From assembly GCF_028890485.2 (NCBI RefSeq), contig NZ_JARCHV010000002.1:744001-808000 (forward strand): a stretch of DNA of 64,000 bases, in the 5' to 3' direction. Shown piece after piece: positions 1 to 10,654 of this stretch. The notes beneath the pieces are model-generated. The model searched no databases. It saw only the letters and a program-made list of their open reading frames with translations, and was not told the DNA's origin. A program made the translations under genes and the position numbers. How positions within the stretch are numbered: the first letter of the stretch is position 1; every line of letters starts with the position of its first letter. This DNA comes from Planococcus sp. SK3692 (GTDB lineage: Bacteria; Bacillota; Bacilli; Bacillales_A; Planococcaceae).

Positions 1-2
1 TG

Positions 3-704
3 GAAAGTGCCCATGCCGGTCAGTTTTCCAATAAACTAACGCCTGCGCCAGTTTCAAGCCGCTATCAAACAGCGGTATTTGAATTGAGCGAGGAAGAATC
101 CGCCAGCCTCCAACTATATGCAAAGAAAAAATACTATACGCCTGACTTGCTGCTGTTGCTGCTGTTCGGAAAAGCTTTAGCCGAAGAAATCGAGTTGGAC
201 AAAGTATGGATTACACGTGAATTGAACGGAAGAAGCGGATTTGGAGAAAATCTATTATTGCATCAAACTGTCGGATGGCTAACTTCACTTCATCCTGTAT
301 CAATCCGCAATAGCCCGAAATTGCATGAATTCATTTCGGCTAATTATTTCGAAATTGAACGCCTCGGCAAGCATGCGAAATATTACCAGCGCTTGAGCGA
401 CAAGATGACCTTGCCGAATATTTCCTATAATTATCTTGGTGATTTAGACCAGTTGCCAAGTGTAGATGAGAAGCAGAATATCGGCAGCTACGATTTCTTT
501 GATGAGATTGCCTTAAATGCCGGTTTTGTGAATGGCCGACTTAGCTTCATCTTCCTATTCCAGGAGAATAGGGAGCAAATGATTCATGAATTGTTTTGGA
601 AGCTCAAGGAATTGATGAAACTGCTCGATGGGGAAGATGGTGTCAATGTGTTCGGTCTCGATCAAGATACTTTGTTGAATTTAGATGAACTGTTCAAAAT
701 TTGA
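3..704 (+). CDS. NRPS, C-terminal part (epimerization domain), truncated by window edge
   Basis: The frame is open from the first bases of the window, so this is the 3' end of a larger synthetase gene; the first in-frame TTG at 84 is not a real start. What is visible is the second half of an epimerization (E) domain: the TVGWLT motif (about residues 85-90 of the visible part) and the later NYLG motif, both characteristic E-domain signatures. E domains convert the last L-residue bound to the preceding carrier domain to D. The protein ends about 70 residues after NYLG, so E is the terminal domain. An E domain at the C-terminus followed by a C domain at the N-terminus of the next protein is the usual arrangement for inter-protein transfer through short communication helices. 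The gene lies 17 bp upstream of the next NRPS gene and is surely in one operon with it. The number of upstream modules cannot be seen. Confidence 0.9.
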   Translation, partial: ESAHAGQFSNKLTPAPVSSRYQTAVFELSEEESASLQLYAKKKYYTPDLLLLLLFGKALAEEIELDKVWITRELNGRSGFGENLLLHQTVGWLTSLHPVSIRNSPKLHEFISANYFEIERLGKHAKYYQRLSDKMTLPNISYNYLGDLDQLPSVDEKQNIGSYDFFDEIALNAGFVNGRLSFIFLFQENREQMIHELFWKLKELMKLLDGEDGVNVFGLDQDTLLNLDELFKI

Positions 705-721
705 AAGAGTTGAGGTGAGTC

Positions 722-3700
722 ATGATGAAAGTAGTAGCTGTTTACCCGATGACGGAGATGCAAAAAGGCATCGCTTATGAATGTGCATTGTATGATGCCA
801 CAAACGCTTATGTCAGCCAAGCCGTAATTGAGATTGAATACCCTGACTTGGCAAAGTACCGGAATGCTTGGGAAGCAGTGTTGAACAAGTACGAAATATT
901 CCGGACGAAATTTGTGTTCGGCCATTTGAAAGATGATGTGCAAGTAGTGATGGACAGCGCTAATTACAACTGGGAAGAGCAGGAATGCCGAATAGAAGAG
1001 CTTCACAATCTGGCTGACGCTCTAAAGACATTGCATGTGAATGACTTGCCGCTTATCAAATTGAATATCTTTAAAACAGAGGATAAAACCTTTTTGGTGT
1101 GGACTTTCCATCATTTGCTCTTGGATGGATGGAGTATGAGCACCACTTTGGCTAAAGTGGACGACGCATATCAAGAGTCTAGTTCTTTTCTTGAGCCAGA
1201 TTATACGTACAGCCGTTATATCAAAGAGGTGCTGAGCAGGGATTCCGCAAATGCCAATATGTTTTGGAAGGGATATCTAGAAGGGTTCTCGGGAGAGCGT
1301 TTTCCTGTGATCACCCGGCACCGATCAATAGCGGGATTTGATGAAATCCATCGAAGCTTGTCCGTTTCACAAGACTCGATTGCGCAATATTGCAAGCAGC
1401 ACAAAATATCCTTAGCCGTGTTCTTTCAAGCGGCCTGGGCCATCGTTTTGAAATTGTACACAGGGAAAAATGACGTTCTCTTTAATGTCATCGAATCAGG
1501 CAGGAATTCGCCGGCGGCTCAATCCACTGATTTGATTGGCATGACAATCGAGAGGCATCCTAAAAGAATACACTTGGAGATGACGCAGACGATTGGGGAA
1601 TTGCTCGAGGCCATCAAAATGGATGATTTGAATTTGCAACATCAAAGCGCCTTGTCGGTAAGGGAAGAAAAGAAGATTCTGTCCACAGAAGCAGGAAAAG
1701 AATTATCCAATACCAGCTTTGTGTTCGAAAATTATCCTTCGGCCGCCAAGCCAAAAAGCTATAAAATCAGCCAAGGAAGTGAATTGTCTACATCGGACAT
1801 GACTGTTTCAATCGGCGTTTTGGACCACCAAGTGCATATGAAGTTGATGTTCTCCAAAGATATTATCGACAACCAACAAGGACGGGACATCCTTTCCTAT
1901 TTGGAGTCCGTAGTTGAGCAGCTCATTGGATTGGAAGGGGAGCAGTCGGTTCAAACCGTGCTCAATGCGCAAGACTTGAGCACTATCGTTAGCAGCTCTT
2001 CTCCAGTGCCTTTTGGAAAAACCTACTTGGATGTAATCAAACAAGTATCGCGATTTAATCCAACCAAGACAGCTATTTATGACGGGGAATCTCGGATTAG
2101 CTATGAACAATTGGCCGCCAATTGCGAAATAGCGATTAATGGACTGGGCGGATTTTCTATAGCGGATGATCAAACGGTCGGCATCTACATGAAGCGCTCA
2201 CATCAATCCATAGAGCTGATGATTGCCTTGCAGTATCTCCGTATCCCATACATCCACCTGGATGAAAAATACGGGGAAAGCCGGATTGACTATATAGTGG
2301 AAGATGCCAAAGTTGCATATATCATTACTGATGATGAGATGGCGAGTTCCGAAAATTTTCGTGAGTTGAACACAGTACATATAAAAGAATTGCATACCCA
2401 AGGCAATGGACAAGCAAGAGTTCTCACAGCCGAAACCCCTGCAGGAGGCTGTGCACAAATTATCTATACGTCCGGATCTTCAGGCCAGCCTAAAGGGATA
2501 AAGGTAACGTCAGACAATATTCTATCTTTTGCTGCGGGCCATCAATTCTACGCAGTGCGGAAAGAAGAGAATTTTGCTCAAGCATCTTCGCTGGCTTTTG
2601 ATGCCAGCAACTTCGAAATCTGGCTTCCGCTTTTTAACGGGGCTTCCATTACGATTGTCCGTGATCCAGTGTTTGACCTTTATCGGTGGAAGCAAGCGAT
2701 TGATGATTGCCAAATCACCACCGCCTGGATGACTTCAGGATTATTCAATACCTTTGTCGACTTGGATTTTTCACTGCTGGCGGGCTTAGAAACCATTTTT
2801 GTAGGCGGTGAAGCGTTATCGCCTGCGCATATTTTAAAAGCATACGAGCAATTGCCTCAGCTCACGTTGTACAACGGCTATGGGCCAACCGAACTGACTA
2901 CTTTTACGGCGGTTTATCAAATTCCGCGAGATATTCCGAGAAACGAGGCGGTGCCAATCGGAAAGTTGCTTAAAAATGCACAAGCCCAGATTATCGGTAC
3001 GGATGGACAGGTACGGCCAATCGGTGTTCCGGGCGAACTGATTGTCGCGACGACAAGATCGGCTTTGGGCTATTTGAACAGCCCGGAAAAAACCGAGACG
3101 GTGTTCGTGAAAAAACAGACAAGTGAAGGCGTTAGAACTTTTTACTATACGGGTGATACGGTTTATTTTGACGGCGAGTTGCTTCACTATGTGCGCAGAA
3201 AAGATAATCAAATCAAATTGCGCGGGTACAGAATCGAACTCAACGAGATAGAATCGGTATTGTCCCAGAAGCAAGGAATTGAACAACAGGCTGTCGTGTT
3301 CAACGACGATGTGATTGATGCTAAATATATTGAAGTTTTTTATGTCGGGACAATATCCGATTCTGAACTTAAAGCCTATTTGGCACAGCAACTTCCAAGC
3401 TATATGGTTCCCCAAAAACTCACGCAAATCCCACGTATGCCGCTGAACGTAAATGGCAAAGTGGACAAGGCGAAACTAAAAGCTGCTGCACAAACGGAAA
3501 GTATCAGTAACAAAGAGGAAGCGGCCATGCCGAATGAAGAGTTCTTAAAAAATCTATCCGGCTTTCTTGGATTGCCGAAGATTGAAGGCAACAACACGCT
3601 TTTTGATTATGATGTGGACTCATTAAAAACAGTGAGGCTGGTTCACCATTTAAACGAAGCTTATTCGGTGAAAATCGCGTTGAAAGAACTCATGATGTGT

Positions 3701-6700
3701 CAAAACATCAATGAAATGGCAGCGCTGTATGGATGCAGCGAAACCGTAATTGATACAAACCTCTCTGCATTAGCCAAAATGCCGGATCGGCTTGACCCGT
3801 CATCCATGCAAAAATCCATGTACTATATCGCCACAGAACATCCCGACTTGCCGATTTACAATATCCCGTTCATGCAAGAGCTGCCTGACAGGACTTGGAG
3901 TTCATCCGCTATAGCAGAGCGATTTAGCGGCATTCTTCAGCAAAACGATATCTTTCATTATTATTTTGGGCTGGATAATGAAAAAGGTGTTCGACTTTGT
4001 AAGCGAGAGGCATTGCCGGTATCTTTCTTTGAAGCCGAAGTGGAAAACACAGAACAATTTGTCCACTATAAAAATCACGAACTGAATTACCGCTTTGATT
4101 TGAAAAATCCCGAAGAGCCACTGATTCGCTTGACCTTGCTGCATTGCAAAGGGAAGACCTGGCTGCTGCTGGTGATTCACCATATTACTTTCGATGGTGA
4201 ATCGATGGGCGTTTTTCTTGAGCAGTTGCTTAGTGAGAAAGATTTTGCATCTAGTACGAACCAGTTTAGTGAGTATTTGCAGAGTGTGGCGAAGGAAGTT
4301 CCGGAAGAATCCATGGATTTTTGGCGTACTCAATTAACTGGTGTGGAACGAAATATCAATTTTTCGAAGCCTCAAGGGTTTACTTATGATTATTCAGGCG
4401 CCATGCAAGAGCTGGCTGTCGACGATGGCTTTGTGGGTGATTTAAACCGAATCTCCAAGAGCTGCCAAGTTTCAAAGTTTACTGTTTTGCTCACCTTGTA
4501 CTCACACTTCCTCATGAACCATTACAACCAGGACAGTGTAATTGTCGGGAGTCCCGTCTCGACGCGAAGCAGTGAATACGATAAAACGCTCGGCATGTTT
4601 TTGTCCTTCGTCCCATTTGTCAGCCGAAAAGAAAATGAATTGTCACTAGAAGCGCATTTAATCAACGCAAAATCCGGCCTCTATGATGTGCTTGAACATT
4701 CACAGCTCAGCTACAGCGATATATTAAAGGCGCAAGCGGATCCTGTGCGCAGCGACGGATTATCCCTGATTCAAACTGTGTTAAATTATCAAAGCGGAAA
4801 TGGCGATTTGAACGAATTGACTTCCATTAGTGACAGCCATTTAACAGCGCAATTCCCCTTGTCTCTCACGTTTTATGAGAATGAAAATTCAGTTATGCAA
4901 ATCGAGTATTCGACTCAATTATTCAGCAACAGCCAAATGAAAAAAATGATGGAGTTGTTCATGGAATGGGGCGGGAGAGTCTTATCCGATGCTGAACGTA
5001 AATTAGCCGAACATCCATTATTGGGCGTGGAGCAAGTACAAGCTATTGCAGCAGGCAATAATCCGAACTTCAAGCAAGTCAACCGCCCGATGGAAGACTA
5101 TTTAACTTCAATTGATTTTGGTAATTCCGATATTGCTTTGGTCAGCAATCAGGTTAGCCTAAGCTACGCGGAGCTATTGGCGCGTATGGAGAACTTTAAT
5201 CGGAAACTTCGGGAAGCGGGAGCGGCCAATGGAGACCGAGTAGTATTTTGCGGGACGCGCTCACTTGAGCAAGTGCTGGTCTATGCGAGCTGCTTGAAGT
5301 ATGGCTATGTGTATATTCCGGTGGATCAGCAGCATCCCATATCAAGATTGAAACAAATCGTCATGGAAGCCAAGCCGCAGTTTGTGCTCTTCAGCCAGTT
5401 GACGGATACGGATGCCCTTGACCAATTAAAAGAATTGGGCGCACAGGAATTCGGTATAGCAAGTTATGAGCGGCGTAACGCAGCAACTGCGAAGAATGAA
5501 GAGTTGGCTTATATTTTGTATACATCCGGAACTACCGGCAAACCAAAAGGCGCGAAACTTTCAAGATTCAATTTGGTTAACTTCATGTCTTCTTTAAAAG
5601 AAGATTACGGCATTCAACGTGATTGGAATGCCATTTATCTTTCGTCTATCTCTTTTGACGCCAGCATTTTTGAATTGACGGCGAATTTAATACAAGGAAA
5701 TGCTATTTATATCTTCACGGACGATTATGCTGACCTGCCAGTGTTCATTGATAAAAATGACATAGATTTTATGGTCATCACTCCTTCTTTATTGAGTGCA
5801 TTCGATTTTTCTGCCTGCCGCTCACTCAAGTTGATCGTCAGCGGTGGTGAAAAGTTTAAAAAGAATGAAACGCTGTCGTGGCAAGTGCGTGTGTTAAATG
5901 GATACGGCCCGACAGAAGCGTCCGTTTGCGTCTCCTATTCGACAAAACAATCCGAGCATAATGTTGGCATGGCGAATTCCAATTCCTGTGTTCTTGTAAC
6001 AGATAAAGATGGCCACATTGTACCCGATGGAGTGGAGGGGGAAATTGCCTTGATGGGCCCTTCTGTCAGTAAGTCGTATATTGATGAAAATGACAATATT
6101 GGCCGCATCATGACTGCCCCTGAAAGTTTGAAAGCCTATGGCGATATTCTTTATCTTACGGGGGATTTGGGTGTGTTCGTTAACCATGAACTGCATTATA
6201 TCGGCAGAAACGACCAGCAAGTCAAAGTCCGTGGAAACCGAATCGAACTTACCGAAATCAGCTCTGTCGCCATGAAGCATCCTAGCATAAAAGAAGCGCA
6301 CACCGTCTATGAAAAAAACGCTCAAGGAAAGGAACAATTGCATGTATACACGGTGTTAAACAATAAGGCGACAGTTGACGATCAACAATTATTTACCCAC
6401 TTAAAACAATCGTTGCCGGCATATATGATGCCAGATCAAATTATTGAACTGGGCAGTATGCCGTTGACGGTCAACGGCAAAATTGACGAAAAACGGCTGC
6501 CAGTTCCTCAGCAACAAGACAATCGAACGCGGCAAATGCTCGGTCCTAGAAACGCTGCAGAACAAAAGATTCTCCAGGCGTGGAAAAAGGTGCTGTCTTT
6601 GGAAGACATCAGTGTACAGGACAATTTCTTTGAGTTGGGCGGAGATTCCATTAAGAGCATTCAAATAGTTTCCCTGCTCAGAGAACAACACATCGCATTG

Positions 6701-9700
6701 GCAAATCAAGATGTCTTACAGCTGCAAACAATCGAAGCTCTCGCAAAACTCTACGATTCAATGGAGGAAAGTGATCAAGAAGTCAGCTATGGGAAAGAAT
6801 TGGATACCTTTGATTTAACGCCTATTCAACAGTGGTTCTTTGACTTGAAGCTGAAAAACATCCATCACTGGAACCAATCGAAGCTATTCATATTGCATCC
6901 AGTTTCCCAGAGTATCGTGGAACAAGCCGTTGCTTCTCTGTACAAGCATCACCCTATGCTGCGTGCCAAGATTATCGAGCCCGCAAACACGATGAAAGTT
7001 CGCATTCAGCCTGCAGACAGTTTTTCTGCCGACGATCTTTTAGTTCGATTTGTCTCACGTGAGGAAATGAATAAAGCCGCCGACTCAATGCAGCAAGAGC
7101 TCGATATTTTCAAAGGTGATATATCCAAAGTTTTGTATTGCTATCACGAAGATCAGCTATATCTTCAATGGATCATTCATCATTTGTTTGTGGATATTCA
7201 TTCGTGGAACATATTGGAACATGAACTTCATCGTCTCTTGAGAGGGGAGGAAATCGAAGTAATCGATCACTCAAACAAGTCAGCCGTCCTAGCGAAACAA
7301 CAGTTAAGCTTTGACGGTTTAGCAGAAAATCTTACGCTCAATCATCTATTTGCAGCGGATAGCCGCGAACAAAAAGCATTCGTGCAAAAGAATGCACTCC
7401 AGAACGAGTGTCATTCTTCAGGACTTGTAAGCTCACTTCTGGCCAGTACCATCTTGAGCGTAATTTCTGCTGAGATGAAGCAAGGGCTAAACGTGTATTT
7501 AGAGACCAACGCAAGGTTTACCGAATCGCTGAAGCAGTTTAATTTGAATCAGACTGTAGGATGGATGACTGATTTTAAAATGGTAGAAATTCCAAATTGT
7601 GCTTCAGCCTATCAAGCTTTCGCGTTATTGAATCGTCTTGAATCTAAAAAAGTTGCTGCCAGCCAGCCGTCGCTTTTCTTGAATCTTGTAAAACTGGATG
7701 GCAAGCAAGCCGACTATGAAACAGATGCCAATGATATCCCTCTGGAAAATATGGCGGGCATGCCGTCAACTGTGAACATTGTAGAATTCGACGATGAATA
7801 CACGATTACATTTCTGAATGTGCGTTTTGGAGAGCAATTGCTCGGAAAAGCCGTTAAACAGTTTTCTCGCATCCAAGAGAAACCACTTGTCTATGAGTAC
7901 CTTCAATCGATTAAACAAGTGAACCATGAGCTCCTCACTTATGAAGAATATGAAAACATTAGTAAGGATACGGAGATTGGCGCTGTCTATCCGCTGTTTC
8001 CTTTACAGGAAGAAATGATCTACTCCGGTTTCAACAACGAGAATAGTTACGTGAATCATTTTGCTTGGACAACAATGGAATCTGTTGAGGCCATGAAACA
8101 CAAGTTCAATAAGTTGATTGCTAAATATGAAGCGCTCCGGACAAAAATCAGGCGAACAACTGGCGACGACTTCATCCAAATTGTCAGTAAATCTGTAGAG
8201 TCTCCGGTTTACGTGGAAAACCTGTCGTCGAATACTATGTCGAACCAATTGGAAGAAATAAACAACTTCATTGAAAGGGAGTCTTCACGCTATAGCTACC
8301 GGACGAACGACACACTCTATGGCATTTATCTTTTTGAATTGGAGAGCGGCGATACAAGAGTGGTTTTAACTTTTAATCATATCTTGCTAGATGGCTGGAG
8401 TGTCGGCATTCTCATGAAAGAACTGTGGGGCGAATCGGTCATTCAACGAGATCCAGGAATTACGAATAAAGAGTATAGCCAATGGCTGCTGGACAAACGC
8501 ACACAGGAATCAGATTGTTTACTTGGGAATGTTGATGCAATTGAAAAGAATTTGTTTGGACAAATGGCCGCGATAAAAAACTCGAGCGACAGAAACCAGG
8601 AACTGCCAAGTCTTATGTCTGCTGAACTGTCAGAGAGCTTAAAAGCGTATTGCAAACGCGAAAAAATCACGATGGCCAATGCGCTCGCGTCTGTTTGGGC
8701 TTATCTTATTTCGAAAATGTCTGGTTCTGATCGTGTTATTTTTGGGATGGTGAAATCTGGCCGGGATTGTCCGGTCCAAAGAATGGACGAGCAAGTGGGA
8801 ATGTTCATCCGCACAAGCCCGGTGTATTTGACAATCCGGGATTCGGATAGCTTTTCATCGCTTTCCCATCAAACGGAATATGTCAATCACCATAATGATT
8901 TTGCGAACAGTACTCTCTATAGAAGAAAGCTGAACTTCAAGCCGACACAAGAACTATACGAAACAATTTTCGTAGTAGACAACTATCCGGAACCAGAAAG
9001 CGGAACTGATGAAAAAGATGTCAAAGCAGAAGAACAGTCCAATTATCCGCTGAGTTTAAGCATTGCGTTCGGCGAGGACATTCCGTACAAGATTTCGTAC
9101 AATGAGCGATTTGTCTCCACGAATGATGCAAAAGTAATCAGCCAGTGGATTCAAGACTTGGTCTCGGTCATCGCCGTTCAGGACGGTACGCTTGAGCAAC
9201 TGCCAGATTATAGTTATATGTTGGATAGAAATCATCTTCAAAAAAGACCTGTGCCCGTCAGCGAAAGGGCTGAACAGAAAACGGCAAGCTTTGCTCAAGA
9301 GCAGGAGACAGTGGAGTTGGAGTTCGATTTCAAAGAATCCATCAGCCACGTGTGGAGCCGTGTATTGGGCCACACCGAATTTGATGAAGAGAGCGATTTC
9401 TTTGAAATAGGCGGCGATTCATTGAAAATGTCGAAGATGATCTTTCTTTTGAAAGAGGATTATGACTATGACTTGGATCCACTGGCCTTTTTTGACAATC
9501 CAACAATGAAAGTCTTCCAGAAGAACGACAACAGTAACGAAGAGTTGATTGTGCAAAATGCCATGGATCAAGTGCGTATTGAACAAGCACAAGTCACCCT
9601 CAACGATCGTGTCTTGGTGACTGGGGGGACAGGGCTTGTAGGCAGTGAATTAATCTATCAGCTGCTGGCAAAGGGAAAAACGGTCTATTGCGTAGTCAGG

Positions 9701-10654
9701 GCGAGAAATGATTTCGAAGCCTATGGCCGTGTAGTGGATAAACTAAAGGAAATCAAAGATCCTTCGCAAGACTTGCCGCTGAATCAGCTTATTGTCTACT
9801 GCGGCGACTTGCAGCAGGAGAATTTGGGCTTGGCTCCAGAAGTATATCAACAATTGGCAACGGATATTTCCGAGATATACAACAGTGCTGGGAATATAAA
9901 CTTTATGGCATCCCTTAAAGACTCGCTCGATGTAAACCTTCTAGGCTTGAATCATGTGATGAAATTCGCGCAAATGGGCCACTTGAAAAAAGTGAACCAC
10001 ATCTCCACATTGTCAGTGCTTGGCCATGACCATTATGTCATTGAAGATCTCGAATTAGCTCCGATCAGCTATGTGAAAAGCAAAGTTTTGGCCGAGCAAT
10101 ATTTGAGGGGATACCGGGACAAGCGCAACGGTGTCAGTATTCAGCGGTTGGGCAGAATTGCGGGCAATGACCGAAACTACGCTGTGCCTGATAACGACCT
10201 GTTCTGGAGGCTGGTGGTCTCCATTCATCAATTGGGTTGCTGCCCGCAAGAGTTTTTGGAATTCGAAACAGATTTGACACCCGTCAACGTAGTAGTGGAA
10301 GCCTTGCTGAAAAATGCTGATTCGCGAAATGACAACCACATCATCAATTATTTCTCAGAGAGTTTGGTTACGTTCGGGCGCTGCGTTGAATTGCTTGAAG
10401 AAGTAAGTAGCAAAAAAATTGAAATGGTTCCATATGAACAATGGATGGATGCAGCAGAAAACGATCAGGAGTGGAATCAAATCAAGGTGTTAATCCCATT
10501 GTTTAGAGAAAACGTCTTTTACGAACCAGAAGAAAATAGCGTCGTTACGGAAAATTCTCCAGACAAAAACTATCAGTCCCGAATTACGATCAAAAATTCC
10601 ATATCAGATGAGGTAATCAAATGTTTCTTAAAAAACGTTCTGAGCCGATACTAG
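722..10654 (+). CDS. Nonribosomal peptide synthetase C-A-T-C-A-T-E-C-T-R
   Basis: A 3310-residue assembly-line enzyme. Domains in order: C1 (HHLLLDG at 130), A1 (about 440-920; YTSGSSGQPKG near 582, GYGPTE near 719), T1 (Ser967), C2 (HHITFDG near 1149), A2 (about 1470-1930; YTSGTTGKPKG near 1600), T2 (GGDSI, Ser1976), E (HHLFVDIHSW near 2153, TVGWMTD near 2278), C3 (NHILLDG near 2552), T3 (GGDSL, Ser2900) and a terminal thioester reductase R (GGTGLVG near 2966, YVKSK near 3117). The third module has no A domain. My hand alignment of A1 to the PheA pocket gives D-A-F-W-F-G-G-T-F-K, one change from the published valine code; A2 gives D-A-F-S-V-G-G-V-C-K, unassigned. Release by R normally gives a peptide aldehyde or alcohol, or an imine after attack by the N-terminal amine. 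RBS GAGGTGAG precedes tandem ATGs. The next gene overlaps by 34 bp. Confidence 0.95.
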   Translation: MMKVVAVYPMTEMQKGIAYECALYDATNAYVSQAVIEIEYPDLAKYRNAWEAVLNKYEIFRTKFVFGHLKDDVQVVMDSANYNWEEQECRIEELHNLADALKTLHVNDLPLIKLNIFKTEDKTFLVWTFHHLLLDGWSMSTTLAKVDDAYQESSSFLEPDYTYSRYIKEVLSRDSANANMFWKGYLEGFSGERFPVITRHRSIAGFDEIHRSLSVSQDSIAQYCKQHKISLAVFFQAAWAIVLKLYTGKNDVLFNVIESGRNSPAAQSTDLIGMTIERHPKRIHLEMTQTIGELLEAIKMDDLNLQHQSALSVREEKKILSTEAGKELSNTSFVFENYPSAAKPKSYKISQGSELSTSDMTVSIGVLDHQVHMKLMFSKDIIDNQQGRDILSYLESVVEQLIGLEGEQSVQTVLNAQDLSTIVSSSSPVPFGKTYLDVIKQVSRFNPTKTAIYDGESRISYEQLAANCEIAINGLGGFSIADDQTVGIYMKRSHQSIELMIALQYLRIPYIHLDEKYGESRIDYIVEDAKVAYIITDDEMASSENFRELNTVHIKELHTQGNGQARVLTAETPAGGCAQIIYTSGSSGQPKGIKVTSDNILSFAAGHQFYAVRKEENFAQASSLAFDASNFEIWLPLFNGASITIVRDPVFDLYRWKQAIDDCQITTAWMTSGLFNTFVDLDFSLLAGLETIFVGGEALSPAHILKAYEQLPQLTLYNGYGPTELTTFTAVYQIPRDIPRNEAVPIGKLLKNAQAQIIGTDGQVRPIGVPGELIVATTRSALGYLNSPEKTETVFVKKQTSEGVRTFYYTGDTVYFDGELLHYVRRKDNQIKLRGYRIELNEIESVLSQKQGIEQQAVVFNDDVIDAKYIEVFYVGTISDSELKAYLAQQLPSYMVPQKLTQIPRMPLNVNGKVDKAKLKAAAQTESISNKEEAAMPNEEFLKNLSGFLGLPKIEGNNTLFDYDVDSLKTVRLVHHLNEAYSVKIALKELMMCQNINEMAALYGCSETVIDTNLSALAKMPDRLDPSSMQKSMYYIATEHPDLPIYNIPFMQELPDRTWSSSAIAERFSGILQQNDIFHYYFGLDNEKGVRLCKREALPVSFFEAEVENTEQFVHYKNHELNYRFDLKNPEEPLIRLTLLHCKGKTWLLLVIHHITFDGESMGVFLEQLLSEKDFASSTNQFSEYLQSVAKEVPEESMDFWRTQLTGVERNINFSKPQGFTYDYSGAMQELAVDDGFVGDLNRISKSCQVSKFTVLLTLYSHFLMNHYNQDSVIVGSPVSTRSSEYDKTLGMFLSFVPFVSRKENELSLEAHLINAKSGLYDVLEHSQLSYSDILKAQADPVRSDGLSLIQTVLNYQSGNGDLNELTSISDSHLTAQFPLSLTFYENENSVMQIEYSTQLFSNSQMKKMMELFMEWGGRVLSDAERKLAEHPLLGVEQVQAIAAGNNPNFKQVNRPMEDYLTSIDFGNSDIALVSNQVSLSYAELLARMENFNRKLREAGAANGDRVVFCGTRSLEQVLVYASCLKYGYVYIPVDQQHPISRLKQIVMEAKPQFVLFSQLTDTDALDQLKELGAQEFGIASYERRNAATAKNEELAYILYTSGTTGKPKGAKLSRFNLVNFMSSLKEDYGIQRDWNAIYLSSISFDASIFELTANLIQGNAIYIFTDDYADLPVFIDKNDIDFMVITPSLLSAFDFSACRSLKLIVSGGEKFKKNETLSWQVRVLNGYGPTEASVCVSYSTKQSEHNVGMANSNSCVLVTDKDGHIVPDGVEGEIALMGPSVSKSYIDENDNIGRIMTAPESLKAYGDILYLTGDLGVFVNHELHYIGRNDQQVKVRGNRIELTEISSVAMKHPSIKEAHTVYEKNAQGKEQLHVYTVLNNKATVDDQQLFTHLKQSLPAYMMPDQIIELGSMPLTVNGKIDEKRLPVPQQQDNRTRQMLGPRNAAEQKILQAWKKVLSLEDISVQDNFFELGGDSIKSIQIVSLLREQHIALANQDVLQLQTIEALAKLYDSMEESDQEVSYGKELDTFDLTPIQQWFFDLKLKNIHHWNQSKLFILHPVSQSIVEQAVASLYKHHPMLRAKIIEPANTMKVRIQPADSFSADDLLVRFVSREEMNKAADSMQQELDIFKGDISKVLYCYHEDQLYLQWIIHHLFVDIHSWNILEHELHRLLRGEEIEVIDHSNKSAVLAKQQLSFDGLAENLTLNHLFAADSREQKAFVQKNALQNECHSSGLVSSLLASTILSVISAEMKQGLNVYLETNARFTESLKQFNLNQTVGWMTDFKMVEIPNCASAYQAFALLNRLESKKVAASQPSLFLNLVKLDGKQADYETDANDIPLENMAGMPSTVNIVEFDDEYTITFLNVRFGEQLLGKAVKQFSRIQEKPLVYEYLQSIKQVNHELLTYEEYENISKDTEIGAVYPLFPLQEEMIYSGFNNENSYVNHFAWTTMESVEAMKHKFNKLIAKYEALRTKIRRTTGDDFIQIVSKSVESPVYVENLSSNTMSNQLEEINNFIERESSRYSYRTNDTLYGIYLFELESGDTRVVLTFNHILLDGWSVGILMKELWGESVIQRDPGITNKEYSQWLLDKRTQESDCLLGNVDAIEKNLFGQMAAIKNSSDRNQELPSLMSAELSESLKAYCKREKITMANALASVWAYLISKMSGSDRVIFGMVKSGRDCPVQRMDEQVGMFIRTSPVYLTIRDSDSFSSLSHQTEYVNHHNDFANSTLYRRKLNFKPTQELYETIFVVDNYPEPESGTDEKDVKAEEQSNYPLSLSIAFGEDIPYKISYNERFVSTNDAKVISQWIQDLVSVIAVQDGTLEQLPDYSYMLDRNHLQKRPVPVSERAEQKTASFAQEQETVELEFDFKESISHVWSRVLGHTEFDEESDFFEIGGDSLKMSKMIFLLKEDYDYDLDPLAFFDNPTMKVFQKNDNSNEELIVQNAMDQVRIEQAQVTLNDRVLVTGGTGLVGSELIYQLLAKGKTVYCVVRARNDFEAYGRVVDKLKEIKDPSQDLPLNQLIVYCGDLQQENLGLAPEVYQQLATDISEIYNSAGNINFMASLKDSLDVNLLGLNHVMKFAQMGHLKKVNHISTLSVLGHDHYVIEDLELAPISYVKSKVLAEQYLRGYRDKRNGVSIQRLGRIAGNDRNYAVPDNDLFWRLVVSIHQLGCCPQEFLEFETDLTPVNVVVEALLKNADSRNDNHIINYFSESLVTFGRCVELLEEVSSKKIEMVPYEQWMDAAENDQEWNQIKVLIPLFRENVFYEPEENSVVTENSPDKNYQSRITIKNSISDEVIKCFLKNVLSRY

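Noticed and set aside
84-704. Treating 84 as the start of a small separate gene
   Set aside because: The frame is open to the window edge and the protein begins mid-domain (E domain), so it is a truncated large gene.
8375-8395. C3 domain called inactive because its motif is NHILLDG instead of HHxxxDG
   Set aside because: The second His, the base usually considered essential, and the DG are kept; the first position is variable.
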